Source of the DNA: Mycosarcoma maydis
Taxonomy: Eukaryota > Basidiomycota > Ustilaginomycetes > Ustilaginales
Length of the DNA: 64,000 bases
Assembly (NCBI RefSeq): GCF_000328475.2
Contig: NC_026493.1
Span: forward strand, 186,001-250,000
Reading direction: 5' to 3'
Of this stretch, positions 40,301-49,263 are shown one piece after another. The position numbers and the translations under genes were made by a program. How positions within the stretch are numbered: the first letter of the stretch is position 1; every line of letters begins with the position of its first letter. Under the pieces are notes generated by a model. It saw only the letters and a list, made by a program, of their open reading frames with translations, made no database searches and was not told where the DNA came from.

Positions 40301-41983
40301 CGAAAGGATACGACCTTCGGTAGCCCAGCCGAGCGATGCGGATGCTGGCGGAATGCCTGCATTGACAGGCTCTTTGATGGCAGCCGCTTTGACTGCCTCG
40401 TCATCTCTGGTCAGATAGTCGGCGATTGCAAGATTGGCAGCAACGATAGCAGCAATCCCAAACACCAAGAAAAGACTACGCCTCGTCGCGTCCCACTTGA
40501 CATTCTGCTCGATCTCGGTCTTGAGATCCGAGAGACTGATCGTGAAACGGTTGTTAAGGTCCTGAATCTCTTGTTCAAGGTTGTTCTGTTCCTCTTTGGA
40601 CTCGGCTTTGCGATTATTCATGTCGACCTGGATATCGTGCTTGAGGCGCTCGACGTCTTCCTTCATCTTTTGCTCGAGCGCATCCACTTCGCGCTGAAGG
40701 AGGGTAGTGATGCTTCGCAACCCAGCGGCGTCGTTCCTGCCTCGCACCTGCACCTCGGTGCGGATCTCGGACAAGGCCGCCTTGAATAGGTAGGCTTGAT
40801 TCTCAACATCGCTTTTGTTAAGGCAGGCATGTGCCAGCTGCCGACCACGGGTTGTGATGAGGTGTCGAACGCCTTCCATGATGGCCTCTGCTGGGTCGTG
40901 TCGGCGCGCAATTTGGAGCTGGAGTTCGTGAGCGCTAGATTTGATTTGATTCTGCTTACCCTTGACAGTCTTGACATTGGCCGCAGCGCGTTGCATCCTG
41001 GTCGCCGTCGAGATCCAGCCACCTGCTTCCAGTCGCTTGACAAATCCATGTGTGTCAAAGGGCACCTGGAGACTCTGCAGCGACTGTGGTGAAACATGTC
41101 GGTGGAGTCTCTGGTCGAATTCGACGTCGCCGCCCGCATCGCCAGAGGGTGGAGTGGTCGGCTGTGGAGTCCCTGATGCATCCGACGAAGACGAAGACGT
41201 GCTTGTTGTCTGCTGTGAATCGTCCGTAGATGCTGACGAAGACGATGGTGACGACCAAGTGGACGTCGAACCGGAAGACGTTCCAGGTGGTAGGAGGCTC
41301 TGGTCAGACGAAGGTGTGGTAAATGACGGATAAAGGGCTGCGGGATTTGGAGGCGACGTGAGACCGGAATAGACCCTCTTATTCTGCTCCTGAGCATGGA
41401 AGAATCGCTGCTTCAACAGATCCTCTCCGGTCGCAGGGCCAGTGCTGGCTGCTGCGGCGTTGGAAGTTTGTTGGCCGCTTGCGCTTGATTGAACATCTTG
41501 TTGCCTAAAATTAGTGGAAGACGTCTGCTGCTGCTGCTGCGATGACGCCTGCTCAGAGCTCGACGAAGCCTTATTGGAGGAAGATGACGATTGCTTTGCG
41601 CTTTGGCTGTTGTCGTCGGCCTTCAGCACATCATCAACCTGTGGTGTGCGGGACGATCGCTCTGCAGCATTGCTGGTAGCTGGTTGACCGCTCCTACTGT
41701 CCGTGACCTTCACAGATGAAGTAATCTTACTGTCAATCTGGGAGGCATCAGCGCTCGAAGCGCCTGCATACTTGCCCTTTGAGTCCGCGGACGCTTGTGA
41801 GGCTGAAGTTGTGGAGAATCCAAGCTTCTGACCAGGGCTACAGAGCTTGAAGCGACGCGGTTGGTAAAAGAGGTGGCGAGGCAACGAATGCCTTTGGACT
41901 ATCACCTGAAGATGAGGCGCATCGACACCAGCTTGTCTGGCTAGGCATGCAGCAGCCTTGGAGCCGACGTTGCTCCAGCTCAT
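37400..41983 (-). CDS. Three-module mitochondrial reading frame: CCDC90-like, GBBH/TMLH-like dioxygenase, COX10
   Basis: One uninterrupted frame of 1527 residues from the ATG at 41983 (a codon 6 upstream is TTG, not ATG). Residues 1-65 look like a mitochondrial presequence (Arg-rich, no acid, ending GFSTTSAS). Then come a Ser/Gln-rich linker, a CCDC90/MCUR1 module (about 308-530), a 2-oxoglutarate dioxygenase module (about 649-1119) and a UbiA prenyltransferase module that is COX10 (about 1209-1509). Each module is full-length in its family. No stop or convincing intron separates them. Possible readings: a true fusion or polyprotein, or two to three genes lying in phase. An internal Met566 starting a fresh presequence supports a second start; the COX10 part has no such start. 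The fusion state needs RNA evidence. Confidence 0.7.
   Translation of the reverse strand: [1527 protein letters not shown]
37457..38359 (-). other. COX10: Module 3: protoheme IX farnesyltransferase COX10
   Basis: Residues about 1209-1509 of the large frame. The UbiA signature is complete: [20 protein letters not shown] followed by RPLPS, with the Asp-rich prenyl-diphosphate site, then [23 protein letters not shown] and [10 protein letters not shown], which are COX10-specific. Multiple membrane segments follow. COX10 farnesylates heme B to heme O for cytochrome c oxidase and sits in the inner membrane. It is normally encoded alone with its own presequence. Here the preceding linker includes [16 protein letters not shown], which looks like a presequence cleavage region but has no Met before it. 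Confidence 0.9.
38627..40039 (-). other. Module 2: gamma-butyrobetaine/trimethyllysine dioxygenase-like
   Basis: Residues about 649-1119 of the large frame. The N-terminal part contains [20 protein letters not shown], the DUF971-like lead-in of these enzymes. The catalytic double-stranded beta-helix carries the iron ligands: HMD in [14 protein letters not shown] (H919, D921) and H1081 in [11 protein letters not shown]; an Arg for 2-oxoglutarate lies at RRVLHSR or later. The family hydroxylates trimethyllysine or gamma-butyrobetaine in carnitine synthesis, in mitochondria or cytosol. The N-terminal zinc site normally has three Cys and one His; here only the first Cys and the His remain. Confidence 0.85.
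40394..41062 (-). other. Module 1: CCDC90/MCUR1-type coiled-coil membrane protein
   Basis: Residues about 308-530 of the large frame. It begins [16 protein letters not shown], near-diagnostic for the DUF1640/CCDC90 family, followed by about 150 residues of heptad-like coiled coil ([20 protein letters not shown]) and one membrane segment, [21 protein letters not shown]. Family members (human MCUR1 and CCDC90B, yeast Fmp32) sit in the inner membrane and act in calcium uniporter regulation and cytochrome oxidase assembly. Known relatives end shortly after the membrane segment, so what follows is outside the family. Confidence 0.85.
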
Positions 41984-42873
41984 GCTAAAATGCCGTATCA
42001 AGTCGAGCTAGAGATGAGGAGGCGTACAGGGGTTGATCGAACCGGTGGAACGGGAGAGCTTCTGCGAGTCTTGTAGTCTGGGGTGAGGAATACGTTGGAC
42101 TCTACTCAGCCATCGTGATTGCAGCCTTATTGCGAGCTCAACTGCAAATGGTGTCTGTAGATGGCGTCAACAGGATCCGTTCCGTGCTTCACAAAGCGCG
42201 TTGATTGTATTGGTGTGGTGCGCTGAGTTGGGGTCGAGGTAAGGTATGTGTCGTGATTGCAAGGTTCAAGGTGTTCTTGTTTTTCAATCGTGAATCGTGA
42301 ATTCGTCACAACCGAAGCCGGCTGGCCGTTCATGGCCGACTCTTCGCAAATCACGAATCACGAATCACGAATCACGAATTCGGCGTTCAGTCGTGAGTCG
42401 TGAGCCGTGAGTGGGTTTCTGGACACGGAACACCACGATTCACGATTCATCATTTATGATTCGTGATTGATCTAGCTGCGATCTCACACTCTGAAAAACT
42501 GTGCCGTGTGCATCACGCATCACACGCGTGACGGTGCGTGGAACACGGTAGCACGAAACAAGCACAGCACAGCGAATCACGAATCGTGAATCCTGAATGT
42601 GAATCGTGAATTGCACTCACGACTACGTGCTGTGTGCGTGTGCGTGTGCATGTGCAGTGACGAGTGAGTCGTGAGTGTGCTATTTCGTGTTGGTCCGAGC
42701 GGACATTCACACACTCGTCAACGCCCACTCACGATTCGTGACGTGCCAGTTACGGAGTCGTTCTTCTCATTTGTGAAAGCAACGTATACCCACTTTTTGC
42801 CTCTCGACGCTGACCACACAGCCATTGTCAATACCTTCGTCCCTGCTATAGCAGCAAAAGTGCCTTCGTCATC
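41984..42873. other. Divergent promoter dense in heptamers
   Basis: Spacer between the large mitochondrial frame and the RhoGDI gene. Tandem AATCACG copies lie at 42349-42381 and inverted or mixed copies at about 42284-42303, 42430-42470 and 42570-42612. GTGTGC runs lie at about 42630-42655. No gene is supported. Confidence 0.55.
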
Positions 42874-43757
42874 ATGTCGCATGCACAGGATCCCACCATT
42901 GGCGACGACGAGCTTGCTACAACTGGTACGTTGTCCCTCATGCTTGGTATCGGTCATGGCACCGGACGAATGTGATCCTGACGCATCCTTTCATCTTGTT
43001 GCTCACTTTGTTTATCTGCTGTAGCCACCGCCGGCTACAAGGTTGGCGAGAAAAAGTCGCTCGCTGAATACTCGCAGCTGGATGCGGAAGACGAGTCGCT
43101 AGCAAGATGGAAGGCAAGCCTCGGAATTGGCGCTTCCACCAGCGCCGTCGACCCAAATGCTCCTAAGCTCTCACTACACAGTCTCTCCCTAGTATCGCCA
43201 ACAGCACCTGGCGGAAGCATCTCGATCAACCTCCAGCAGCCCAAAGAGCAGCTTGCACAGATCAAGCAGAACCCCCTCTCGGTCAAGGAGGGCGTCGAGT
43301 ACAGTGTCAAGATTCGGTTCAGCGTGGGAAGCGACATTCTCTCGGGTCTCAAGTACGTTCAGGTGGTCAAGCGGGCCGGCATCAAGGGTAAGTTCAGAAT
43401 TCCTAACCTGTTGAGCATGGAACGCAAGAAGTTGTACTGAGCTGGCATTTTGGGCTTGATTTTTTTTCCGTTGTGCAGTCGACAAGATGGAAGAGATGAT
43501 CGGATCCTACGGTCCACGACCCGAGCCATATGAAAAGACGTTTGCTTCCAGTGAGGCACCCAGCGGTATGATGGCTCGTGGCAACTACAGCGTACGCAGT
43601 CGTGTGGTCGATGACGACAACCACGTTTTTGCCGACTGGGAGTGGGCTTTCAAGGTAAGCAAACTCATCATGCTCCCAATACTACGCCACGACGCGCTCT
43701 GCAGACTGACTTTTCTCAATCACGCTTTCTCGTCAACAGATCGCCAAGGACTGGTAA
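42874..43757 (+). CDS. RDI1: Rho GDP-dissociation inhibitor
   Basis: Four exons: 42874-42925, 43025-43387, 43479-43654 and 43740-43757, all in phase with GT-AG introns, giving 202 residues. Key segments are SLARWKASLG, the strand YSVKIRFSVGSDILSGLKYVQ (immunoglobulin-like fold that holds the prenyl group), MIGSYGPRPEPYEKTF, MMARGNYSVRSRVVDDDNHV and the terminal WEWAFKIAKDW. The last exon encodes only IAKDW and the stop. RhoGDI extracts Rho, Rac and Cdc42 from membranes. The gene is convergent with the bZIP gene. Confidence 0.95.
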
Positions 43758-43973
43758 AAACTTTCGCTCCGGCCCGCCTTCGCTGCTTCATATCTCCTCC
43801 CATCTTGTTTTCTATCGATACAACGTCAATACTTCTCGTACTCTACGCAATGCAAGTTCCCAATGTCACCATGCCCTTTGTAGTGTGATTTAGTGTGGGG
43901 TCAAGATTGTCCCAAGGCAGCTGCAAAGATGGTGAGAAAGCTGTTGGCAAGCGAGGGGTGCTGGAAAGCCTCG

Positions 43974-44918
43974 CTATCTTTTTGCTTCCCGTCTCGAGTG
44001 GGCTAGTGGTGAGGGGAGATATGAATCACGAATGTCGATTCTGACGCAGCAGCACTCGTGACTGCTGCTTCTGCTGTTAGAATCCGTGCCGCCTCGTCTT
44101 CTATTGCTGTTGCTTCGACTGCTACCGGTGCTGCTTTCGGTTCCCACATTCTCGCCTCTATCCATGCGAGACTTGTCCACCAATCCCAAAGTATTGCCTA
44201 ACCCTAAGCTTGTCTCACCTCCCTGTTGCAACTCTAACCTCGTTTGCAGATCCTGTCGCTCGCCTAGAAGTCTTCGAATCATCTCTTCCAAATCGCGCAT
44301 TTTGGAACAACGCTGTTCATCTTGTTGACGAAGTTGAGCTACCTCCCCTTCGAGTTTGAAAACGTGATCTTCTTTGCGGTCTCGTAGACGACGTTGGGCG
44401 TTTCGATTCTGCTCGCGACGACGCGACTTTTGCTCGAGCTTGGCTGCCTGCTGAGCTTGGTCGATGGCGTTCATTTTCGATCGACCGCGTCGCTTGGCAT
44501 GAGAAGATAATGGGGGTAGGGCAGAGAAGTAGAGGCATGAATCGAGCATGTGTGTGTTGTCAGCAACATTGACGTCGGAACTGCGTGCTGTGGTGCAGCT
44601 TTCATGGGCACCGCTGCCGTTGCCGGTGTTGATGCGATGTGGTCGTGATGCTGGCTCGCTTGTTAGGTATGGAGCCAAGCTGGTACGTATCCCACCATGT
44701 GGTGCTCTAGTAGCCGCAACATCATCCAGGGGAACAAGGACGGCCGAAGCTGCTGGATATTGCCGATGCAGGTAGTGCTGCTGCTGGTGAAGTTGCTGGT
44801 GGTGCTCAGAATGCATATTACGACGAGGGCGATGCGATTGAGTATCGGCGTGGGAAGCTGTCAGCCCACTAGACATGGATGGCCAAATACCTATGCCCAA
44901 AGAGGTGGTAGTGGCCAT
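43974..44918 (-). CDS. bZIP transcription factor
   Basis: Intronless, 314 residues. The basic region at about residues 164-184 reads KSRRREQNRNAQRRLRDRKE, with the N-x-x-A-Q-R pattern of fungal AP-1/Pap1-like factors. The leucine zipper follows at about 188-226 (FKLEGEVAQLRQQDEQ, then LEEMIRRLLGERQDL). Upstream is a His/Gln-rich segment (HQQLHQQQHYLHRQ). No cysteine-rich domains like those of Yap1/Pap1 were noticed, so the stress-response role is not supported. The last residues (IDIRDSYL) are encoded by a heptamer copy. Confidence 0.85.
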   Translation of the reverse strand: MATTTSLGIGIWPSMSSGLTASHADTQSHRPRRNMHSEHHQQLHQQQHYLHRQYPAASAVLVPLDDVAATRAPHGGIRTSLAPYLTSEPASRPHRINTGNGSGAHESCTTARSSDVNVADNTHMLDSCLYFSALPPLSSHAKRRGRSKMNAIDQAQQAAKLEQKSRRREQNRNAQRRLRDRKEDHVFKLEGEVAQLRQQDEQRCSKMRDLEEMIRRLLGERQDLQTRLELQQGGETSLGLGNTLGLVDKSRMDRGENVGTESSTGSSRSNSNRRRGGTDSNSRSSSHECCCVRIDIRDSYLPSPLAHSRREAKR

Positions 44919-46995
44919 GGTGATTTGCCGGTAGATTCCACAAATGTACGCCAGTGAAGGGTGGAAGATGAGTTATGCTTTCCACTGCGCGAAGCCAACG
45001 CCTTTCGAAAAGTCTATCAACACCGAGTATACGTCGATCGCGTTCCCGAAAGAGCGATGGTTCTTGAGCACCGCCTTTTGGCCAGATTGAATGGACAGGA
45101 GGGATGAAAGGAAGAACTGAAATGGGAAACGAGATAGGCTTGTTCGAGCTTTCTATCCAGGTATCAGTAGACTCCCTCTCACCATCTGTATCCGTGCCAC
45201 GAGGCGACCCAGATACGAGATCCAAGATACTAATGCCTATGAGTCTCAACAGCAGACCTCAGTCTGAACGAATGTCCGTTTAGGATACACAGGAGTGCTA
45301 CGGTCGCCTCACTTTAGCACCGAGAGTCGACGGATCAAGCTCTGCAGACCAACATAGCAAAATGAGCGCTGTTGAGGAGCCCAAGTTATTCCGTTTCGCA
45401 AAATCCCATTCTTTCATTCACTCGTCACCATGTGTGCACCGGCGAATGAATGAAACAGATCAAAATTCGATGGCAACATCCATTCTTTGCCAGCCATCAA
45501 GCACGTGGAACATGGATGACTGTGTCTTATACATTGATCTAGAGAGGGAGAGAGAGCAGGGTTGTAGATTCGTGATTCAAAGTACCAACCAGCGCAAAAA
45601 CCCCCACACCGATTTAGATTCACAACTGCAACCAAGCCCAATGTAGCGAGCATCCAGATGGTAGGAAAGTGTTGGGTGTGAACATTCAAACCCCGTAGTC
45701 AACCGCCTTGATCGGCAGGATTAAAAAAAGCTTATAGGACAGCGGTTTTTGTGAGAATCGGGATGGAACGCACATTCCATCACGCATATTACCACTGTAA
45801 GTTGTTGCAAATGTCCAAGAGGAAGCCAGGGGAAACACACGCGGCATTGCGGAGTATGGATCAAATGCGTCAGGTTCGCAGGCCACCTTCACGATTCGTA
45901 ATCGACACAATCACCAATTAATTCGTGATTGGCCGATCGGCTAGTTCGTGTCGGGATCGAGAGCCAACCTAAGTTAAGGATCGCTCGCCCTCTGTTCCTT
46001 GATTGACTCGGCAGCGTTGCATGGATAGCCACACAGCACCGAGATGTTAGAAGCCCGCCATCGAGTGGATAAAATCTCTTTCGGCAACATTCGTGAGTCT
46101 GTATCTCAACGTGTTGAAAAGCGCCGACAATCACGAATGAACAGACCAACATTCGTGATTCGTGATTTGGTAGTTACCAATTTTCTGGTACCTTTTTAAT
46201 TATCATTTCTTCTTCCACAAGTCACGAGTCGATTTGCCGATAGCTTGATGTTCACTGCCTGACAACCAGATCCCGTGGAAACATGATATCACTTAGATGT
46301 CACGCGACGGCGTTTCGACTCGGCCTCCTACGCTCCTCTGACCAGACCTATTCTGCCTTGATTTGCGATGCAAGTCATCGCATGAGTCGCGCAGCCGAGT
46401 CTGCATGTACAGCTTGGTCGATTGACCTCTCAACTGACCTTGCCCGCATTTTGTGTCATCGTGCGTGTCATTCACAATTCAATAAGCATCTCATGCCTTG
46501 CTCGTCAACCTCCTGGCCACGAAAAAGCATACATGTATACAGCCACATCATCTGCCGGCTCACCAAGCAAGCGATTAGCAAGTTCAAACGCGTGATAATT
46601 CCCATCGCTCACAAAACACACTCACACACCTTCAATCGTGAATCGTGAATATCACTCACGACTGGGAGCCGATTCGACAGAACGGAGGCAGATGACATCA
46701 TCTCTTCCCGTTGCATGTCGTCGTTGCATGTTGTCTCGAACCAGGACAAGATCATGGCTCCCCTGACAAAGTCTCTTTCTCCGTCCGTATCGCCGCATAT
46801 CTACTGAGGTCAAGACGACCCGAGTCAACACTACAACATATACGAGTCGAAAACCACACCAATCACGAATGTTTGAGCTGAGGCAGAAATTCAAGACACC
46901 GCTACTTGCGATGCTGGCTAAAGCATGTATTCTTTTTGAACTATCTACATAAGTGCTAGATGCCAAACAACTTCCGAGACCCTTACCTAGTTGAC
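44919..46995. other. Gene-free spacer, 2 kb
   Basis: No protein-coding region is supported. Scattered heptamer copies occur at about 45570-45620, 45890-45930, 46090-46165 and 46633-46660. Short open frames on both strands look random. The region between about 46600 and 46995 is presumably the SUP35 3' side. Confidence 0.45.
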
Positions 46996-49263
46996 TTAGT
47001 TGGCGGCGGCAGCAGCGGAAGCAGCATCAGTAACGCTGAGCTTGGCAACGTCCGGCAACTCGTCGGCCGAAGTGATGAGCTTGGTCACCTTGCCGATAGC
47101 CACCGTACGTCCTTCGTCTCGCAGCGTGAAACGGCCCAGCTGCGGGTAGTCCTTGAACCTCTCGACACAGATCGGACCAGCAAGCTCGACGAGCGCGATG
47201 ATCTTCATACCCTTCTTAGCAAACTGAGGACCACGTCGACTCTTCTTGCCCGTCTTTTTGTCGTAGTAGTGCAGAAGCGCTGCCAAGTTGGCCTCTTGTG
47301 ACACGGTGTGGCAGTGAACTACGGCACTGTAACCGGCACAGATGATATTACGGTGCTCGAGGATGGCGAGCTGAGCTTCAAAGTGTGTGGCTACATGCAC
47401 CGGGTTGACGGGATCGGTCAACACGTGGCCCACAGTAACGTCTTCATGGTCGATGCCTTTCAACTTGACACGTACATTGTCGCCCGAGATGGCAGCAGGA
47501 ACTTCCTCCTCCTGCTCGTTGAAGATAGCAGAAGCTTCAACCGAGACCTTGTTGGGCATGAGCAGGAGCGTGTCGCCCTTCTTGATCTTACCGGCCTCGA
47601 GCTTGCCGACCACGACGGTACCCATGTCATTGTACTTTTCCGAGATGGGCATCTTGAGCGGTGCCGAGATTTTGCGGTCGCCGAGCTCGAGGTTGTCGAG
47701 GAACTCGAGCAGAGAGGGGCCATTGTACCAGTCGCAGATGCTTTTAGGCACACGTTCCTTGAGATTCTGGCCGGCGTACGCCGAGACGGGAATGTAGGTG
47801 ATATCGGTCTTGGGATTGAAGCCAGCCGAACGCAGGAAGGGAGTGAGCTTGGCTTGGATTTCTTCGTAGCGCGACTTTTCCCATTGTACCGTCGACTCGT
47901 CCATCTTGTTGACCACGACAATGAGACGCTGGACACCAGCAGTCTTGACAAGAACGGCGTGCTCACGCGTCTGTCCACCACGTTCAAAACCAGTCTCGAA
48001 CTCGCCCTTTCGCGCCGAGATGACGAGGACGGCGACATCGGCCTGCGCAGCACCACTGATCATACTGGGCACAAACGACTTGTGTCCTGGAGCATCGAGG
48101 ATCGTGTAGCGGCGCTTGCCCGTCTCGAAGTAGGCACGACCCACCTCGACCGTCTTACCCTTCTCACGCTCTTGCGCCGTTGAGTCGAGCGCCCAGGAGA
48201 GGTACCACGACTCTCGGCCAGCTTCCTTGGCCTCGCGCTCGTACTTTTCCATGGTTCGCTTGTCGACCATGCCGGTGAGGAAGAGCAAGTTGCCACCCAT
48301 GGTAGACTTTCCGGCATCGACGTGGCCAATGAAGACAATGTTCAAGTGCGACTTGAGTTCGTCACTCTTCTCACCGAAAAGGTCCTTGAGCGTCTCTTCG
48401 TCCGTGACCTTGGAGGCCTCGGCGAGAATCTGATCGGCATTTGTGGTAGCACGTTCGGTTGCGACAGGCTTGGAGGAGAGTGAAGCCACCTTGGACTCGG
48501 CCTTGGAAGCAGTGGCAGCGGAGGACGAGGCAGCAGCAGCAGAAGGCGCTGGCGAATCACTGCGAGAGGATGGAGCAGTAACAGCGGTAGAAGAAGGTGC
48601 CTCGGTGTCCTTGACAGCACTGACGGCCGCCGAATGTACTGAAATCTCGGCTTTGGTAGCAGCGGAAACAGCTTCCTTGGCAGCCTCTGGCTTCTTGGCG
48701 CCACCAATGGAGATACTGACAGGCTTGCGCGGGGCGTCGCTCTTGTCTGCGGTAGTAGCAGCGGGCTTGGCACCTCCACCGATGGAAATGCTGACTGGCT
48801 TTCGGGGTGCATCGGAAGCCGCAGGAGCGGCAGGTTTGGCGCCGCCGCCGATCGAGATGCTGACAGGCTTCCGGGAAGCAACATCAGAGGTAGCGGCTGC
48901 GGGCTGAGCTGGGCGCGCTGGAGGCTGGTTGGAACCCGATGCTGCGGGGCGAGCAGGCAGACCGTTGAAACCCTGCTGAGCGTATTGGTTCGAAAAACCC
49001 GGTTGGTTAAAACCCTGCTGAGCATAGCCGCCACCATACGGCTGCTGCTGGTACTGTTGGTATTGCTGGTACTGGCTGTTGTAACCGCCGTTGAAGCCTT
49101 GCTGCTGCTGCTGCTGCTGACCGAAACCCTGCTGGTAGTATGCGCCCTGCTGGCCATAAGGAGTACCGCCCTGTTGCTGCTGACCCTGCTGTTGCTGGCC
49201 GCCGGGAACGAAGCCCGAGGCGTTGGGGTTGAAGCCGCCAAAGCTAGGAGCGTTTGGATTCAT
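46996..49263 (-). CDS. SUP35: Translation termination factor eRF3 (SUP35)
   Basis: Intronless, 755 residues. The N-terminus has two overlapping PAM2-like motifs (MNPNAPSFGGFNPNASGFVP) that in other eRF3 proteins bind poly(A)-binding protein. A Gln/Gly/Tyr-rich prion-like domain follows (QQYQQYQQYQQ). Three copies of RKPVSISIGG lie in the middle region. The GTPase starts near residue 310: IGHVDAGKST (P-loop), DAPGHKSFVPSMI (G3), VVVNKMD (G4), then the EF-Tu-like domains 2 and 3. It partners eRF1 to release peptides at stop codons. Confidence 0.96.
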   Translation of the reverse strand: MNPNAPSFGGFNPNASGFVPGGQQQQGQQQQGGTPYGQQGAYYQQGFGQQQQQQQGFNGGYNSQYQQYQQYQQQPYGGGYAQQGFNQPGFSNQYAQQGFNGLPARPAASGSNQPPARPAQPAAATSDVASRKPVSISIGGGAKPAAPAASDAPRKPVSISIGGGAKPAATTADKSDAPRKPVSISIGGAKKPEAAKEAVSAATKAEISVHSAAVSAVKDTEAPSSTAVTAPSSRSDSPAPSAAAASSSAATASKAESKVASLSSKPVATERATTNADQILAEASKVTDEETLKDLFGEKSDELKSHLNIVFIGHVDAGKSTMGGNLLFLTGMVDKRTMEKYEREAKEAGRESWYLSWALDSTAQEREKGKTVEVGRAYFETGKRRYTILDAPGHKSFVPSMISGAAQADVAVLVISARKGEFETGFERGGQTREHAVLVKTAGVQRLIVVVNKMDESTVQWEKSRYEEIQAKLTPFLRSAGFNPKTDITYIPVSAYAGQNLKERVPKSICDWYNGPSLLEFLDNLELGDRKISAPLKMPISEKYNDMGTVVVGKLEAGKIKKGDTLLLMPNKVSVEASAIFNEQEEEVPAAISGDNVRVKLKGIDHEDVTVGHVLTDPVNPVHVATHFEAQLAILEHRNIICAGYSAVVHCHTVSQEANLAALLHYYDKKTGKKSRRGPQFAKKGMKIIALVELAGPICVERFKDYPQLGRFTLRDEGRTVAIGKVTKLITSADELPDVAKLSVTDAASAAAAAN

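Noticed and set aside
43403..43624. Open frames crossing the RhoGDI introns
   Set aside because: They run against or across the clear four-exon RhoGDI structure.
47308..48183. 291-codon plus-strand frame opposite SUP35
   Set aside because: Mirror frame of the conserved eRF3 GTPase; no domain of its own.
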